A stretch of DNA of 64,000 nt from Mycobacterium sp. DL99 (GTDB lineage Bacteria; Actinomycetota; Actinomycetes; Mycobacteriales; Mycobacteriaceae), in NCBI RefSeq assembly GCF_004762045.1, contig NZ_SJOM01000007.1, forward strand, positions 5,667,565 through 5,731,564. Reading direction: 5' to 3'. Under the pieces are notes generated by a model, which had not been told where the DNA came from, searched no databases, and saw only the letters and a list, made by a program, of their open reading frames with translations. Each line of letters opens with the position of its first letter. Position 1 is the first letter of the stretch. This document shows, piece after piece, positions 33,871-44,388 of this stretch. The position numbers were made by a program, and so were the translations under genes.

Positions 33871-36800
33871 ATGACCGAGAGCACGCATGACAGATTGCCG
33901 GGTTCGGATCCCGGTTCGACCCCGCGGCCCTCGCGCGGCAAACCGGTCACCCCGGTAGCGGTCATCGGGATGGCCTGCCGGCTTCCCGGCGGTATCGATT
34001 CCCCCGAACGACTCTGGGAGGCGTTGATCCGCGGCGATGATCTGGTCACCGAGGTGCCGCCCGACCGCTGGGATGCCGACGACTACTACGACCCCGAACC
34101 CGGGGTGCCCGGACGATCGGTGTCGAAGTGGGGTGCGTTCATCGACGATGTTGCCGGCTTCGACTCCGAGTTCTTCGAGATCAACGAGCGCGAGGGCACC
34201 GCGATCGACCCTCAGCACCGGATTCTTCTCGAGACGTCGTGGGAGGCCATGGAAAATGCCGGCGTCTCCCGGGACGATCTGACGGACTCGAGCACCGGTG
34301 TCTTCGTCGGGCTTACGCACGGCGACTACGTGATGCTGGCCGCTGACGCCGAGGCCCTGGAGGCCGCGTACGGGTACAGCGGCACCAACTTCAGCCTGGC
34401 GTCCGGACGGGTCGCCTATGCGCTGGGGGTCCACGGTCCCGCGCTCACGATCGACACGGCCTGCTCCTCCGGGCTGGCCGCAGTGCACCTGGCCTGCCGC
34501 AGCCTGCACGAGGGCGAGAGCGACCTTGCCTTCGCCGGCGGTGTCACCCTGGTGCTGGACCCGCGCAAGTTCGCCTCCGGGTCAGCTGAGGGGATGCTCT
34601 CGCCAACCGGGCGCTGCCACGCCTTCGACGTCGCGGCCGACGGGTTCGTTTCGGGCGAGGGCTGCGCTGTCGTGCTGCTCAAGCGGCTGCCCGACGCAGT
34701 GCGCGACGGTGATCGGATCCTGGCCGTGATCCGTGGCACGGCCGCCAATCAGGACGGCCACACCGTGAACATCGCCACGCCGTCGGAAACCGCACAGACC
34801 GCGGTGTACCGAATGGCCTTGGCCGCAGCCGATATCGAGCCCGACACGGTCGGGATGGTCGAAGCGCACGGTACGGGCACCCCGGTCGGGGACCCGATCG
34901 AATACGCCAGCCTGGCGAAGGTGTACGGCGTCGACGGCCGCTGCGCCCTCACCTCGGTGAAGACCAACTTGGGGCATGCCCAGGCGGCCTCCGGCGCGCT
35001 CGGCCTGATGAAGGCCGTTCTCGCGGTGCGCCATGGTGTGGTTCCGCAGAATCTCCATTTCACCCGCCTACCCGATCAACTCGCCCAGATCGAGACCAAT
35101 CTCTTTGTGCCCCGAGAGACCACACCGTGGTGCACCAACGGGAAGCATCCCCGACGGGCGGCGGTCTCGTCATACGGGCTGTCGGGGACCAACGTGCACG
35201 CCATCGTGGAGCAGGCACCCGAGCAGGCGCCGGAACTCACCGGGGCCGAAGCGCCGCCCGCGCCGGACGCGGCACCGATGTTGTTCCCGCTGTCGTCCAC
35301 TTCGACAGAAGAGCTGCGTCACACGGCCGCCCGGCTGGCCGACTGGGTACAGGCGCACGACGATGCCGCCCTGCCTGATCTGGCGTACACCCTGGCGCGC
35401 CGACGCGTGCACCGACCGGTACGGACCGCCGTCAACGCGCGCACCCGCGCGGAACTCACCGCGGCGTTACGTGAGATCGCCGACGGCGATACCCCCCACC
35501 AAGCCGCTGCCGGGCGCAACGACCGAGGTCCGGTCTGGGTGTTCTCCGGCCAGGGATCACAGTGGGCGGCAATGGGTGCCGAGCTCCTGGCGACCGAACC
35601 GGTGTTCGCCGCCACCGTGGCCCAGGCCGAGCCGATCATCGCCGCCGAGTCCGGATTCTCGGTGACCGAGGCGATGTCGGCGGCACAGACGGTCACCGGT
35701 CAGGACCGGCTGCAGCCCACGCTGTTCACCATGCAGGTCGCGTTGGCCGCCGCCATGAGGGCATACGGGGTGCACCCCGCCGCGGTGATCGGCCATTCCC
35801 TGGGCGAAGGCGCGGCCGCCGTTGTCGCAGGGGCGCTTTCGCTGGAGGACGGTCTACGCCTGATCTGCCGCCGGTCGCAACTCATGTCCCGGATCGCGGG
35901 CACTGGCGCCACCGCCGCGGTGGAACTTCCTGCCAAGCAGGTACTTTCCGAGCTGACCGGACGCGGAGTCAGCGATGTCGTGGTGGCGGTCGTGGCCTCT
36001 CCGGAATCCACCGTCGTGGCCGGTGCCACACAGACGGTTCGCGAGCTCGTCGCCGACTGGGAACAGCGTGGGGTGATGGCTCGTGAGGTCCCGGTCGATG
36101 TCGCCTTCCACTCGCCTCAGGTCGAGCCGATCGTCAGTGACCTGACCGCGGCCCTCGCCGACCTGAAGCCGATGCCACCGGAGATCCCCTTCTACTCCGC
36201 GACCCTGTTCGATCCCCGCGAGCAACCGGTGTGCGACGCCGCATACTGGGTGACCAACATGCGCCGGATGGTTCGGTTCGCCACCGCGGTACAAGCGGCG
36301 TTGGAGGACGGGCACCGGGTCTTCGCCGAACTGTCGCCGCACCCGCTGCTCACCCGGGCCCTCGAACAGACGGCGCGCAGTCGCGAGACGCCGATGGCCG
36401 CCCTGGCCGCGATGCGCCGTGAACAGGCCCTGCCGAACGGGTTGCGTGGGTTCCTGGTCGATCTGCACAGCGCAGGCGCGGCAGTCGATTTCACGGCGCT
36501 CTCCCCGAGCGGGCGGTTGGTCGATGCGCCACTTCCTACCTGGACGCACGGCCGACTGTGGCTGAACGGGGGCGGCCACGATTCTCCGACGCACGGCGGT
36601 TGCACCATCGCGGTTCACCCGCTCTTGGGCCCCGGTGTGCGCCTGCAGGAGCAGCCTGAACACCACGTGTGGCAGGCAGATGTCGGCACGGCCGCCCAGC
36701 CCTGGCTCGCGGACCACCAGATCCGCAGCGTTGCCGTGCTTCCCGGAGCCGCGTACTGCGAGATGACGCTGGCGGCCGCGAACTCGGTGTTGGGCGCGGC

Positions 36801-39800
36801 TTCCGAGGTCCGGGACGTCCACTTCGAGCAGGCACTGCTGTTGGACGAGCAGACATGGGTCGGCGCGTCGGCGTTGGTGGCGTCGCCGGGGGTCGTCGAC
36901 TTCACCGTGGATACGAATCACGAGGGCGACCAGGCACGCCACGCGAGCGCGGTACTGCAGGCCGCCGATGATGTGCAGCCACCCGCCTACGATCTGTCGG
37001 CGCTCCTGGTTGCACTCCCCGGTGACGAGATCGGTGACGAGGTCCGGAATCGTGTGAGTGAGCGCGGTATTCAGTACGGTCCGGCATTCGCCGGCATGGT
37101 CGCCGTGCACACCGGGGCAACCCAGGCCGTGCTCGCCGAGGTGGCACTGCCCCGCTCGATCCGGTCACAACAGGACGCCTACGTCGTGCACCCGGCGCTG
37201 CTGGACGCGTGCTTCCAATCCGTGGAGGCCATCCCCGACGTGCAGGCACTCGGCGGCGACGTGCTGGCGTTGCCACTGGGCGTCCGTCGCCTACGGAGCT
37301 ACGGCTCGGTCCGCAACGCGCGCTACTGCTACACCCGGTTGATCCATGCCGACACCGCGGAGCTCGAGGCCGACATCGATGTGCTCGACGAGAACGGCTC
37401 GGTCCTGCTCAGGGTCCAGGGGCTACGACTCGGCACCGGTGTCTCCGGAAGCGCCCACGACGATCAGGTTCTCAGCGAGCGACTGCTGGCCGTGGAGTGG
37501 CAGCAACGTGACCTGCCGGAGGCGGAGTATGCCGACGCCGGATCCTGGCTGCTGATCAGTGCCACGGCCGCCGCCGATGCCGTGACGGCGAGCTTGGGCG
37601 ATGTCCTGACCGCCCATGGTGCACAGTGCGCCACCATGAGTTGGCCCAGCCGAGACGATGACCCGTCGACGGGGCGCGAGCTCAGCAGCCGACTGCGCGG
37701 CGGGCAGTTCACCGGTGTGGTGATCCTGGCGGAACCGAAGAGCGGCGATGCCGGTGACCAGTTCCCGCTGCGGGGCCGCGATTACGTTCGCCACCTGGTG
37801 CACATCACCCGCGAACTGCCCGAGATACCGGGCGAACTGCCCCGCCTCTACGTGGTGACCCGCGGTGCCCAGACCGTGGTGGCCGGCGACGTGGCCAATC
37901 TCGAGCAGGCTGAGTTGCGGGGTTTGATCAGGGTGATCGGCGCCGAGCATCCGCACCTGGTGGCCACCCAGATCGATGTGGACGAGGCCACCGGCGCTGA
38001 GCAATTGGCGCTGCAACTGCTCAGCGGGTCCGAGGAGGACGAAACCGCCTGGCGTGACGGCCAGTGGTACACCGCCCGGTTGTGTCTTGCCCCGCTGCGC
38101 CCCGAGGAGCGACAGACCACCCTCGCCGACCATGAGCGTGACCGGATGCGGCTGCAGATCCGCACACCCGGCGACCTCGAGTCGATGGAACTCGTCGCCT
38201 GCGAACACCTTCCGCCGGGTCCGGGACAGATCGAGGTCGCCGTCACCGCGTCCAGCATCAACTTCGCCGACGTGCTGGTCGCTTTCGGCCGATATCCCGC
38301 CTTCGACGGCCGGCTTCCGCAGCTCGGCATCGACTTCGCCGGGGTGGTGACCGCGGTCGGGCCCGACGTGACCGGCCACCGGGTCGGCGATCATGTCGGC
38401 GGTCTGTGCGCCGACGGTTGTTGGGGCACGTTCGTCACGTGCGACGCCCGCCTGGCCACCACCCTGCCGGCCGGATTATCCGACGCCGAGGCCGCGGCGC
38501 TGACAGTCGCGAGCGCCACCGCGTACTACGGGCTCAACGACATGGCCCGCATCAGAGCGGGCGACAAGGTGCTGATCCACTCGGCGACCGGCGGGGTCGG
38601 CCAGGCGGCGATGGCCATCGCCCGCGCCGCAGGCGCGGAGATCTTCGCCACGGCCGGCAGTGAGCAACGACGGCAGTTGTTGCGCGACATGGGTGTTGAG
38701 CACGTCTACGACTCGCGGACTCTGGAGTTCGCCGACCAGATCCGCCAGGACACCCAGGGGTACGGCGTAGACATCGTGCTGAATTCGGTGACCGGCGCCG
38801 CCCAGCGGGCCGGCCTCGAATTGCTGGCATTCGGTGGGCGATTCGTGGAGATCGGTAAGCGGGACATCTACGGCGACACCCGACTGGGTCTCTTTCCCTT
38901 CCGGCGCAACCTCTCGTTCCATGCCGTCGACCTGGCGCTGATGTCCGTCAGTCACCCCGACCGGCTGCGGGAGTTGCTGGCCACGGTGTACCTGCTGACC
39001 GCGGAGGGCGACCTGCCGATGCCGGAGATCACCCGGTATCCACTTGCCGACGCCGCCAACGCCATTCGGACGATCGGCGGCGCCCGGCACACCGGCAAGC
39101 TCGTGCTCGATATCCCGCACACCGGCTCCAGCCGGCTGGTGGTTCCACCGTCACAGGTGCGGGTGTTCCGCCCCGACGGCGCGTACATCGTCACCGGTGG
39201 TCTCGGCGGGCTCGGTCTGTTCGTGGCCGAGAAGATGGCCGCGAACGGCTGCGGGCGCATCGTGCTGTCCTCCCGGTCACGGCCGAGCGCCCAGGCGCTG
39301 ACGACCATCGACCGCATCCGTGCGACCGGCGCCGACATCGTGGTCGAGTGCGGTGACATCGCCGAGCCCGGCACCGCGCAGCGGTTGGTGGCCGCTGCGA
39401 CTGCCGGTGGGCTTCCCGTGTGCGGTGTGTTGCACGCGGCCGGGGTGATCGAGGACGCGGCGTTGACCAACATCACCGACGAGCTCATCGAGCGGGACTG
39501 GGCCCCCAAGGTTTACGGCGCCTGGAATCTGCACACCGCCACCGCCGACCAGCCCTTGGACTGGTTCTGCTCGTTCTCGTCGGCCGCCGCACTGGTCGGC
39601 TCACCCGGTCAGGGCGCCTATGCAGCGGCCAACAGCTGGCTGGACGCATTCAGCTTGTGGCGCCGGGCTCAGGGCTTGCCCGCCATCGCGATCGCGTGGG
39701 GAGCCTGGGGGCAGATCGGCCGTGGCACCGATCTGGCCGAGGGGGCCGGCATCGCCATCACGCCCGACGAGGGTGCGTACGCGTTCGAAGCACTGCTGCG

Positions 39801-40197
39801 TCACAACCGCGCCTACACCGGGTACGCGCCGATCACCGGCACATCGTGGTTGAGCACCTTCGCCGAGCGGATACCTTTCGCCGAGGCGTTCCGGTCCAAC
39901 GGCCAAAACCACTCGGGCACAAGCAAACTGCTCGCCGAGCTCGACAAGATTCCGGCCGAGGAGTGGCCCATCCGGGTGCAGCAGGCGGTCTCGACCCAGA
40001 TCGGCCTGATCCTGCGCCGCAGCGTCGACCCGGACCGTCCGCTGTCCGAATACGGCATGGACTCACTGGGGGCGCTCGAATTACGCACCCGAATCGAAAC
40101 CGAGACCGGCGTGCGGATTCCCGCCACCGGTATCACGACCATTCATGACTTGACGGAACTGTTGTGCGCGAACCTCATTCCCGCGAAAGCTTCGTGA
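33871..40197 (+). CDS. Mas-like fully reducing type I polyketide synthase (KS-AT-DH-ER-KR-ACP)
   Basis: A 2108-aa single-module PKS. KS: VTPVAVIGMACRLPGG onward, with active Cys198 in DTACSSGLAAVHLA. AT: GHSLGEG with Ser643; the selectivity motif VAFHS resembles malonyl-type ATs (methylmalonyl Mas-type enzymes have VASHS). DH: WLADHQIRSVAVLPGAAY with His949 and Ser in place of the usual Gly of HxxxGxxxxP. ER: NADPH motif HSATGGVGQAA near 1570. KR: VTGGLGGLGLF near 1773. ACP: GMDSLGAL with Ser2065. No thioesterase. ATG 33871 is chosen because GGGGAGGAGG lies upstream and the KS begins about 30 residues later; the much longer open frame is non-coding. It probably extends the FAAL-delivered acyl chain and hands it to the NRPS. 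It leads a plus-strand operon. Confidence 0.95.
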   Translation: MTESTHDRLPGSDPGSTPRPSRGKPVTPVAVIGMACRLPGGIDSPERLWEALIRGDDLVTEVPPDRWDADDYYDPEPGVPGRSVSKWGAFIDDVAGFDSEFFEINEREGTAIDPQHRILLETSWEAMENAGVSRDDLTDSSTGVFVGLTHGDYVMLAADAEALEAAYGYSGTNFSLASGRVAYALGVHGPALTIDTACSSGLAAVHLACRSLHEGESDLAFAGGVTLVLDPRKFASGSAEGMLSPTGRCHAFDVAADGFVSGEGCAVVLLKRLPDAVRDGDRILAVIRGTAANQDGHTVNIATPSETAQTAVYRMALAAADIEPDTVGMVEAHGTGTPVGDPIEYASLAKVYGVDGRCALTSVKTNLGHAQAASGALGLMKAVLAVRHGVVPQNLHFTRLPDQLAQIETNLFVPRETTPWCTNGKHPRRAAVSSYGLSGTNVHAIVEQAPEQAPELTGAEAPPAPDAAPMLFPLSSTSTEELRHTAARLADWVQAHDDAALPDLAYTLARRRVHRPVRTAVNARTRAELTAALREIADGDTPHQAAAGRNDRGPVWVFSGQGSQWAAMGAELLATEPVFAATVAQAEPIIAAESGFSVTEAMSAAQTVTGQDRLQPTLFTMQVALAAAMRAYGVHPAAVIGHSLGEGAAAVVAGALSLEDGLRLICRRSQLMSRIAGTGATAAVELPAKQVLSELTGRGVSDVVVAVVASPESTVVAGATQTVRELVADWEQRGVMAREVPVDVAFHSPQVEPIVSDLTAALADLKPMPPEIPFYSATLFDPREQPVCDAAYWVTNMRRMVRFATAVQAALEDGHRVFAELSPHPLLTRALEQTARSRETPMAALAAMRREQALPNGLRGFLVDLHSAGAAVDFTALSPSGRLVDAPLPTWTHGRLWLNGGGHDSPTHGGCTIAVHPLLGPGVRLQEQPEHHVWQADVGTAAQPWLADHQIRSVAVLPGAAYCEMTLAAANSVLGAASEVRDVHFEQALLLDEQTWVGASALVASPGVVDFTVDTNHEGDQARHASAVLQAADDVQPPAYDLSALLVALPGDEIGDEVRNRVSERGIQYGPAFAGMVAVHTGATQAVLAEVALPRSIRSQQDAYVVHPALLDACFQSVEAIPDVQALGGDVLALPLGVRRLRSYGSVRNARYCYTRLIHADTAELEADIDVLDENGSVLLRVQGLRLGTGVSGSAHDDQVLSERLLAVEWQQRDLPEAEYADAGSWLLISATAAADAVTASLGDVLTAHGAQCATMSWPSRDDDPSTGRELSSRLRGGQFTGVVILAEPKSGDAGDQFPLRGRDYVRHLVHITRELPEIPGELPRLYVVTRGAQTVVAGDVANLEQAELRGLIRVIGAEHPHLVATQIDVDEATGAEQLALQLLSGSEEDETAWRDGQWYTARLCLAPLRPEERQTTLADHERDRMRLQIRTPGDLESMELVACEHLPPGPGQIEVAVTASSINFADVLVAFGRYPAFDGRLPQLGIDFAGVVTAVGPDVTGHRVGDHVGGLCADGCWGTFVTCDARLATTLPAGLSDAEAAALTVASATAYYGLNDMARIRAGDKVLIHSATGGVGQAAMAIARAAGAEIFATAGSEQRRQLLRDMGVEHVYDSRTLEFADQIRQDTQGYGVDIVLNSVTGAAQRAGLELLAFGGRFVEIGKRDIYGDTRLGLFPFRRNLSFHAVDLALMSVSHPDRLRELLATVYLLTAEGDLPMPEITRYPLADAANAIRTIGGARHTGKLVLDIPHTGSSRLVVPPSQVRVFRPDGAYIVTGGLGGLGLFVAEKMAANGCGRIVLSSRSRPSAQALTTIDRIRATGADIVVECGDIAEPGTAQRLVAAATAGGLPVCGVLHAAGVIEDAALTNITDELIERDWAPKVYGAWNLHTATADQPLDWFCSFSSAAALVGSPGQGAYAAANSWLDAFSLWRRAQGLPAIAIAWGAWGQIGRGTDLAEGAGIAITPDEGAYAFEALLRHNRAYTGYAPITGTSWLSTFAERIPFAEAFRSNGQNHSGTSKLLAELDKIPAEEWPIRVQQAVSTQIGLILRRSVDPDRPLSEYGMDSLGALELRTRIETETGVRIPATGITTIHDLTELLCANLIPAKAS

Positions 40198-40245
40198 GGC
40201 ACACGATCGACAGATTGACATCACAATCGGACGGGGGAGACAACC

Positions 40246-41064
40246 ATGTGGGGGTCACTGCTGGTACTGGCACTTCTGACGTCGATCAACCCCGTGCGTC
40301 TCGGCATCATCCTCGTGGTGCTGTCCCGGCTTCGGCCCCTGCGGAACCTGGTCGCCTACTGGTCGGGCGCGGCGATCATCGGGCTGACCACCCTGATCGT
40401 TCCGCTGATTGCGCTTCACGCCGCGCCGAGCTCGGCATCCTTTGCCAGAGATTTCGCCAACCCGACCGCGAACCCCGCTGCCCAACGGACTGCGATCACC
40501 ATCGGTGTGGCTCTGCTGGTGATCGCCGTGGTGATGCTGGCACGTTCATTGATGCGAAGCCCGGCCCCGCACGGTCAGCAGGCGGTGGCGGACCCCGACG
40601 GCACCGGAAGCGTATCGACACTTTTGCTCGATTCATCGGCACCACCGGCGATCTCGCGTCTACTGCACTCGGCTGCGGCGGCTGCAGCGGAAGAAGGCGA
40701 ATCACCGACCCGTCGGCTGTTCGGCCGGATCCGCGCTGCCTGGCGGGACGGGGCGCCGTGGATCTCGTTCGTCATCGGCATCATCGTGCTGCCGCCTCTC
40801 GACGGAGTGGTGTTCGCCCTTGCGATCATCGTGGCTTCGGGCGCCGTACTCGGCGTCCAGGTCGGCGCCGCGATCGCGTTCGTCATCGGCGTGCTGGCCG
40901 TGGAGGAGATCATTCTGATCAGCAACGTGGCCGCTCCAGCGAGGACGCAAGCAGCCTTGCAGCGACTCCACGACTGGGCGCGTACCCATCACCGGAAGTT
41001 CGCGGCCGCCATCCTCGCAGTCGTCGGCGTCTCGCTGGTGGCCCGCGGCATGGGCGGTCTCTAA
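40246..41064 (+). CDS. gap: GAP/Sap-family polytopic membrane protein
   Basis: A 272-aa membrane protein of the GPL-addressing/sulfolipid-addressing family. About six hydrophobic segments are visible: LVLALLTSINPVRLGIILVV at the N-terminus, then near 35-60, 85-105, 170-190, 200-225 and 250-272. The N-terminal INPVRLG element is typical of the family. These proteins sit in the inner membrane and are needed, with MmpL and MmpS, for surface export of glycopeptidolipids or sulfolipids. ATG 40246 is preceded by GGGGGAGA, and the gene starts 48 nt after the PKS stop. Likely role: translocation of the lipopeptide. Confidence 0.87.
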   Translation: MWGSLLVLALLTSINPVRLGIILVVLSRLRPLRNLVAYWSGAAIIGLTTLIVPLIALHAAPSSASFARDFANPTANPAAQRTAITIGVALLVIAVVMLARSLMRSPAPHGQQAVADPDGTGSVSTLLLDSSAPPAISRLLHSAAAAAAEEGESPTRRLFGRIRAAWRDGAPWISFVIGIIVLPPLDGVVFALAIIVASGAVLGVQVGAAIAFVIGVLAVEEIILISNVAAPARTQAALQRLHDWARTHHRKFAAAILAVVGVSLVARGMGGL

Positions 41065-41073
41065 GCTCTTCAC

Positions 41074-42963
41074 ATGCCACCACAGGTCGAGCACTTGGAA
41101 TTTCAGGCCCAGGCACGCCAACTGCTGGAACTACTGATCCACTCGGTGTACTCCAACAAGGACTCCTTCCTGCGGGAGCTGGTCTCGAACGCCTCCGACG
41201 CCCTGGACAAGCTGCGGCTCGAGTCGCTGCGGAACAAGGACCTCAACACCGACACCTCCGACCTCCACATCGAGATCGAGGTATCCCAGGAGCCGCGGAC
41301 GCTGATCGTGCGCGACAACGGGATCGGCATGACCCATGAGGAAGTGGTCGACCTGATCGGCACTCTCGCGAAATCGGGTACCGCCGAGCTGCGTCAGCAA
41401 TTGAGCGAGGCCAAGAATGCGGCCGCCTCAGAAGAATTGATCGGCCAGTTCGGTGTCGGCTTCTACTCGACGTTCATGGTGGCCGACCAGGTCGAGTTGC
41501 TGACCCGCAAGGCCGGCGAGAGCGGCGCCACCCGATGGGTGTCCAGCGGTGACGGCACGTACACCATCGAATCCGTCGATGACGCTCCCCAGGGCACCTC
41601 GGTCACGCTGCATCTCAAGCCCGAGGACGCCGAGGATCAGCTGCACGACTACGCCGCGGAGCCGAAGATCAGAGAGCTCGTCAAGAAGTACTCCGACTTC
41701 ATCGCCTGGCCGATCCGGATGCACGACGAGACGCTCAATTCGATGAAGGCGCTGTGGGCGAAGCCCAAGGACGAGGTAACCGAGCAGGAGTACAGCGAGT
41801 TCTACAAGCACATCGCCCATGCGTGGGACGACCCGCTCGCGGTCATCCCGATGAGGGGCGAGGGCACCTTCGAGTACCAGGCCCTGCTGTTCATCCCCTC
41901 CCACGCCCCGTTCGACCTGTTCACCAGGGACGCCAGAGTCGGGGTGCAGCTGTACATCAAGCGCGTTTTCGTCATGGGAGATTGCGACGAGCTCATCCCT
42001 GCCTACCTGCGCTTCGTGAAGGGAGTGGTTGATGCACAAGGGATGTCGCTCAACGTCTCCCGCGAGATCCTCCAGCAGGACCGGCAGGTCACCGCGATCC
42101 GCCGGCGGCTGACCAAGAAGGTCCTGTCGACGATCGCCGATCTGCAATCGGGGCGGCCGCAGGACTACCGCACGTTGTGGACTCAGTTCGGCGCCGTGCT
42201 CAAGGAGGGCCTGATGTCGGACCCGGACAACCGGGACACGCTGCTGCGGGTTTCATCCTTCGCGTCCACCGTCTCCCTCACAGCAGGAGACGACGGGCTC
42301 ACCACGCTGGCCGGGTACGTCGAGCGCATGAAGGACGGTCAGGACCAGATCTTCTACGCCACCGGACCCTCGACCGAGCAACTCCTGAAATCACCGCACC
42401 TGGAGGCGTTCAAGGCCAGAGGGTACGAGGTGCTGTTGCTGACGGACCCCGTCGACGAAATCTGGGTGGGGTCGGTACCGGAGTTCGACGGCAAGCCGCT
42501 GCAGTCGGTCGCCAAGGGCGAGGTGGACCTCGACTCCGACGAGGAGAAGTCGGCCCACGAGGCTGAGCGCACCGAGCAGGAGAAAGAATTCGCCGACCTG
42601 CTGGCCTGGCTGACGGAAACGCTGAGTGATCACGTATCGGAGGTGCGGTTGTCCAGCCGGCTGACGGCGTCGCCGGCCTGCTTGATCACACCCGCATTCG
42701 GCATCACCCCGGCGCTGGCCCGCATGTACCAGGCGTCCGGACAAGTGGTTCCGGTCGGAAAGAGAATTCTCGAGCTCAACCCGGTGCATCCGCTCGTCAC
42801 TGGCCTACGTCAGGCCTACCGACCAGGCGGCGCCGACCTGAATCAGCTCACCGAAACTGCCGAACTGCTCTATGGCACAGCACTTCTCGCTGAGGGCGAG
42901 ATTCCCGAGGACCCGGCCAAGTTCGCCGGCCTGCTCGCAGACCGGCTGGCTCGCACAGTCTGA
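41074..42963 (+). CDS. htpG: Molecular chaperone HtpG (Hsp90)
   Basis: A 629-aa complete bacterial Hsp90: [20 protein letters not shown] followed by ASDALDK (ATP-binding GHKL domain), [35 protein letters not shown], the middle-domain [20 protein letters not shown], and a C-terminal dimerisation region. All GHKL motifs look intact. It begins only 9 nt after the GAP-family stop and 80 nt before the acyltransferase gene, on the same strand, so it appears to be a member of the biosynthetic operon. A generic chaperone in such a position is unusual. It could help fold the giant PKS/NRPS proteins, or its placement could be incidental. Confidence 0.96.
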
Positions 42964-43043
42964 CCCCCGCCGTCGCGGCCCGGTTCGGTGGTAACCCTGT
43001 CGTTTTCGAACGAATCCGCGGTTAGGCACGTACCGTTCGGAAT

Positions 43044-44378
43044 ATGAGCAATGTACTCGATTTGCTCGACCAGACCACGTTCGACGTCGGACGGGCCACC
43101 GGGGCAAACAGTCTCATGCAGGGCGTCTGGATGTACGACCACCCGATCGACGTCGACGGTCTACGGCGGTTCCACTCCAATCTTCAACGTGGACGATTAT
43201 CTCGGTGTATCGAGAAGTCGCCGTTGCTGTTCGGGCGCCACCGCTGGGTAGCACCTCGGAGTTCCTCCGACATCGAGGTCGCGTCGGCGCGGCCACGCGA
43301 GGAATTCGACGACTGGCTCGACGAGCGGGCCTGCGCCCCACTGGATTGCGAGCACGGGCCCGGATGGCACCTTGCGATGGTGCCGTTCACCGACGGCGGC
43401 ACCGGGGTGAGCCTGGTGGTCCCGCACTGCCTCATCGACGGCGTCGGGCTGTGGCACGCGCTGGCGGATGCGGCGGCAGGCCGCGAAGACCCGGTCCACT
43501 GGCCGGCCGCCGCATCCCGCCGGCGGTGGCAGGCCCTGCGCGCGGACGTCCGCCAGTGCGCACGCGACATCCCGGCCGTGGGCCACGCCATCGTCGCCGC
43601 CGCCCGGTTGGGCCGGCGTGCCCGCCAAGGCGACGGAATCGGGACCCCGCTGACGCCCAAGTCACGGATACTGCCTCCTGGAACCGAGCCATCGATCGCG
43701 CTCCCGATGGCGACGGTCTTCGTCGACGCCGACGAGTGGAAGGCTCGCGCACAGTCACTCGGCGGGACCACAAACGCGTTGCTGGTGGGATTGGCGGCGC
43801 GACTCGCTCAGCGCGCGGGGCGGATCGGCGCAGACGGCTCCGTCATCGTGATGATGCCGGTGAGCGAGCGGACTCCGGACGATACGCGCGCCAATGCGAT
43901 CGGGAATGTGGGCGTGACGGTGGACCCGGCACAGGCAACGACGGATCTGGGCGACATCCGCACGGCGATCAAGCAGGCCCTGATCCGTCACCAGGAGGCG
44001 TCCGACGACGAGTACGCGGTGAACGCCCTGGTTCCCCTGTTACCCAAGCGGATTCTGAGGGCGGCCGGCCTGGCGAGCAGTGTCGCCGCACCCAACCTGG
44101 TCGGCGCGTCCAACGTCGGCACCATCGATCCGGTCGCCGGCCGGGCAGATGGCACCGACGCCGATGTCTTCGCATTGAAGATCCTCCACACCGGCGTGAC
44201 CATGACGATGCTGCAACGGTTCGGCGGGGTGCAGTCGTTCCTCTCCGGAACATCCCACGGAAAGGTCTTCGTCTCCGCGGTTTCTTACCGGCCCGGCCGG
44301 ACTAACTCGAATACAGCTCTACAGCAAGATCTTTCGAGTGCGCTGAGCGATTTTTCACTGACCGGCACGTACCTCTGA
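43044..44378 (+). CDS. WS/DGAT- or PapA-like acyltransferase
   Basis: A 444-aa condensation-fold acyltransferase. The N-terminus (DLLDQTTFDVGRATGANSLM) and overall length match the mycobacterial WS/DGAT/PapA group. The active-site motif reads VVPHCLIDGVGLWHAL, with catalytic His128 and Asp132, but the first His of HHxxxDG is Pro. A C-terminal SNVGTIDPVAGRADGTDADV segment matches the 'SNVPGP'-like region. It is the last gene of the PKS-gap-htpG operon, and its stop is 10 bp from the convergent NRPS stop. Likely role: O-acylation of the lipopeptide (for example a hydroxyl of Thr or the fatty acid); the acceptor is inferred. Confidence 0.8.
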   Translation: MSNVLDLLDQTTFDVGRATGANSLMQGVWMYDHPIDVDGLRRFHSNLQRGRLSRCIEKSPLLFGRHRWVAPRSSSDIEVASARPREEFDDWLDERACAPLDCEHGPGWHLAMVPFTDGGTGVSLVVPHCLIDGVGLWHALADAAAGREDPVHWPAAASRRRWQALRADVRQCARDIPAVGHAIVAAARLGRRARQGDGIGTPLTPKSRILPPGTEPSIALPMATVFVDADEWKARAQSLGGTTNALLVGLAARLAQRAGRIGADGSVIVMMPVSERTPDDTRANAIGNVGVTVDPAQATTDLGDIRTAIKQALIRHQEASDDEYAVNALVPLLPKRILRAAGLASSVAAPNLVGASNVGTIDPVAGRADGTDADVFALKILHTGVTMTMLQRFGGVQSFLSGTSHGKVFVSAVSYRPGRTNSNTALQQDLSSALSDFSLTGTYL

Positions 44379-44388
44379 ACACGCCTGC

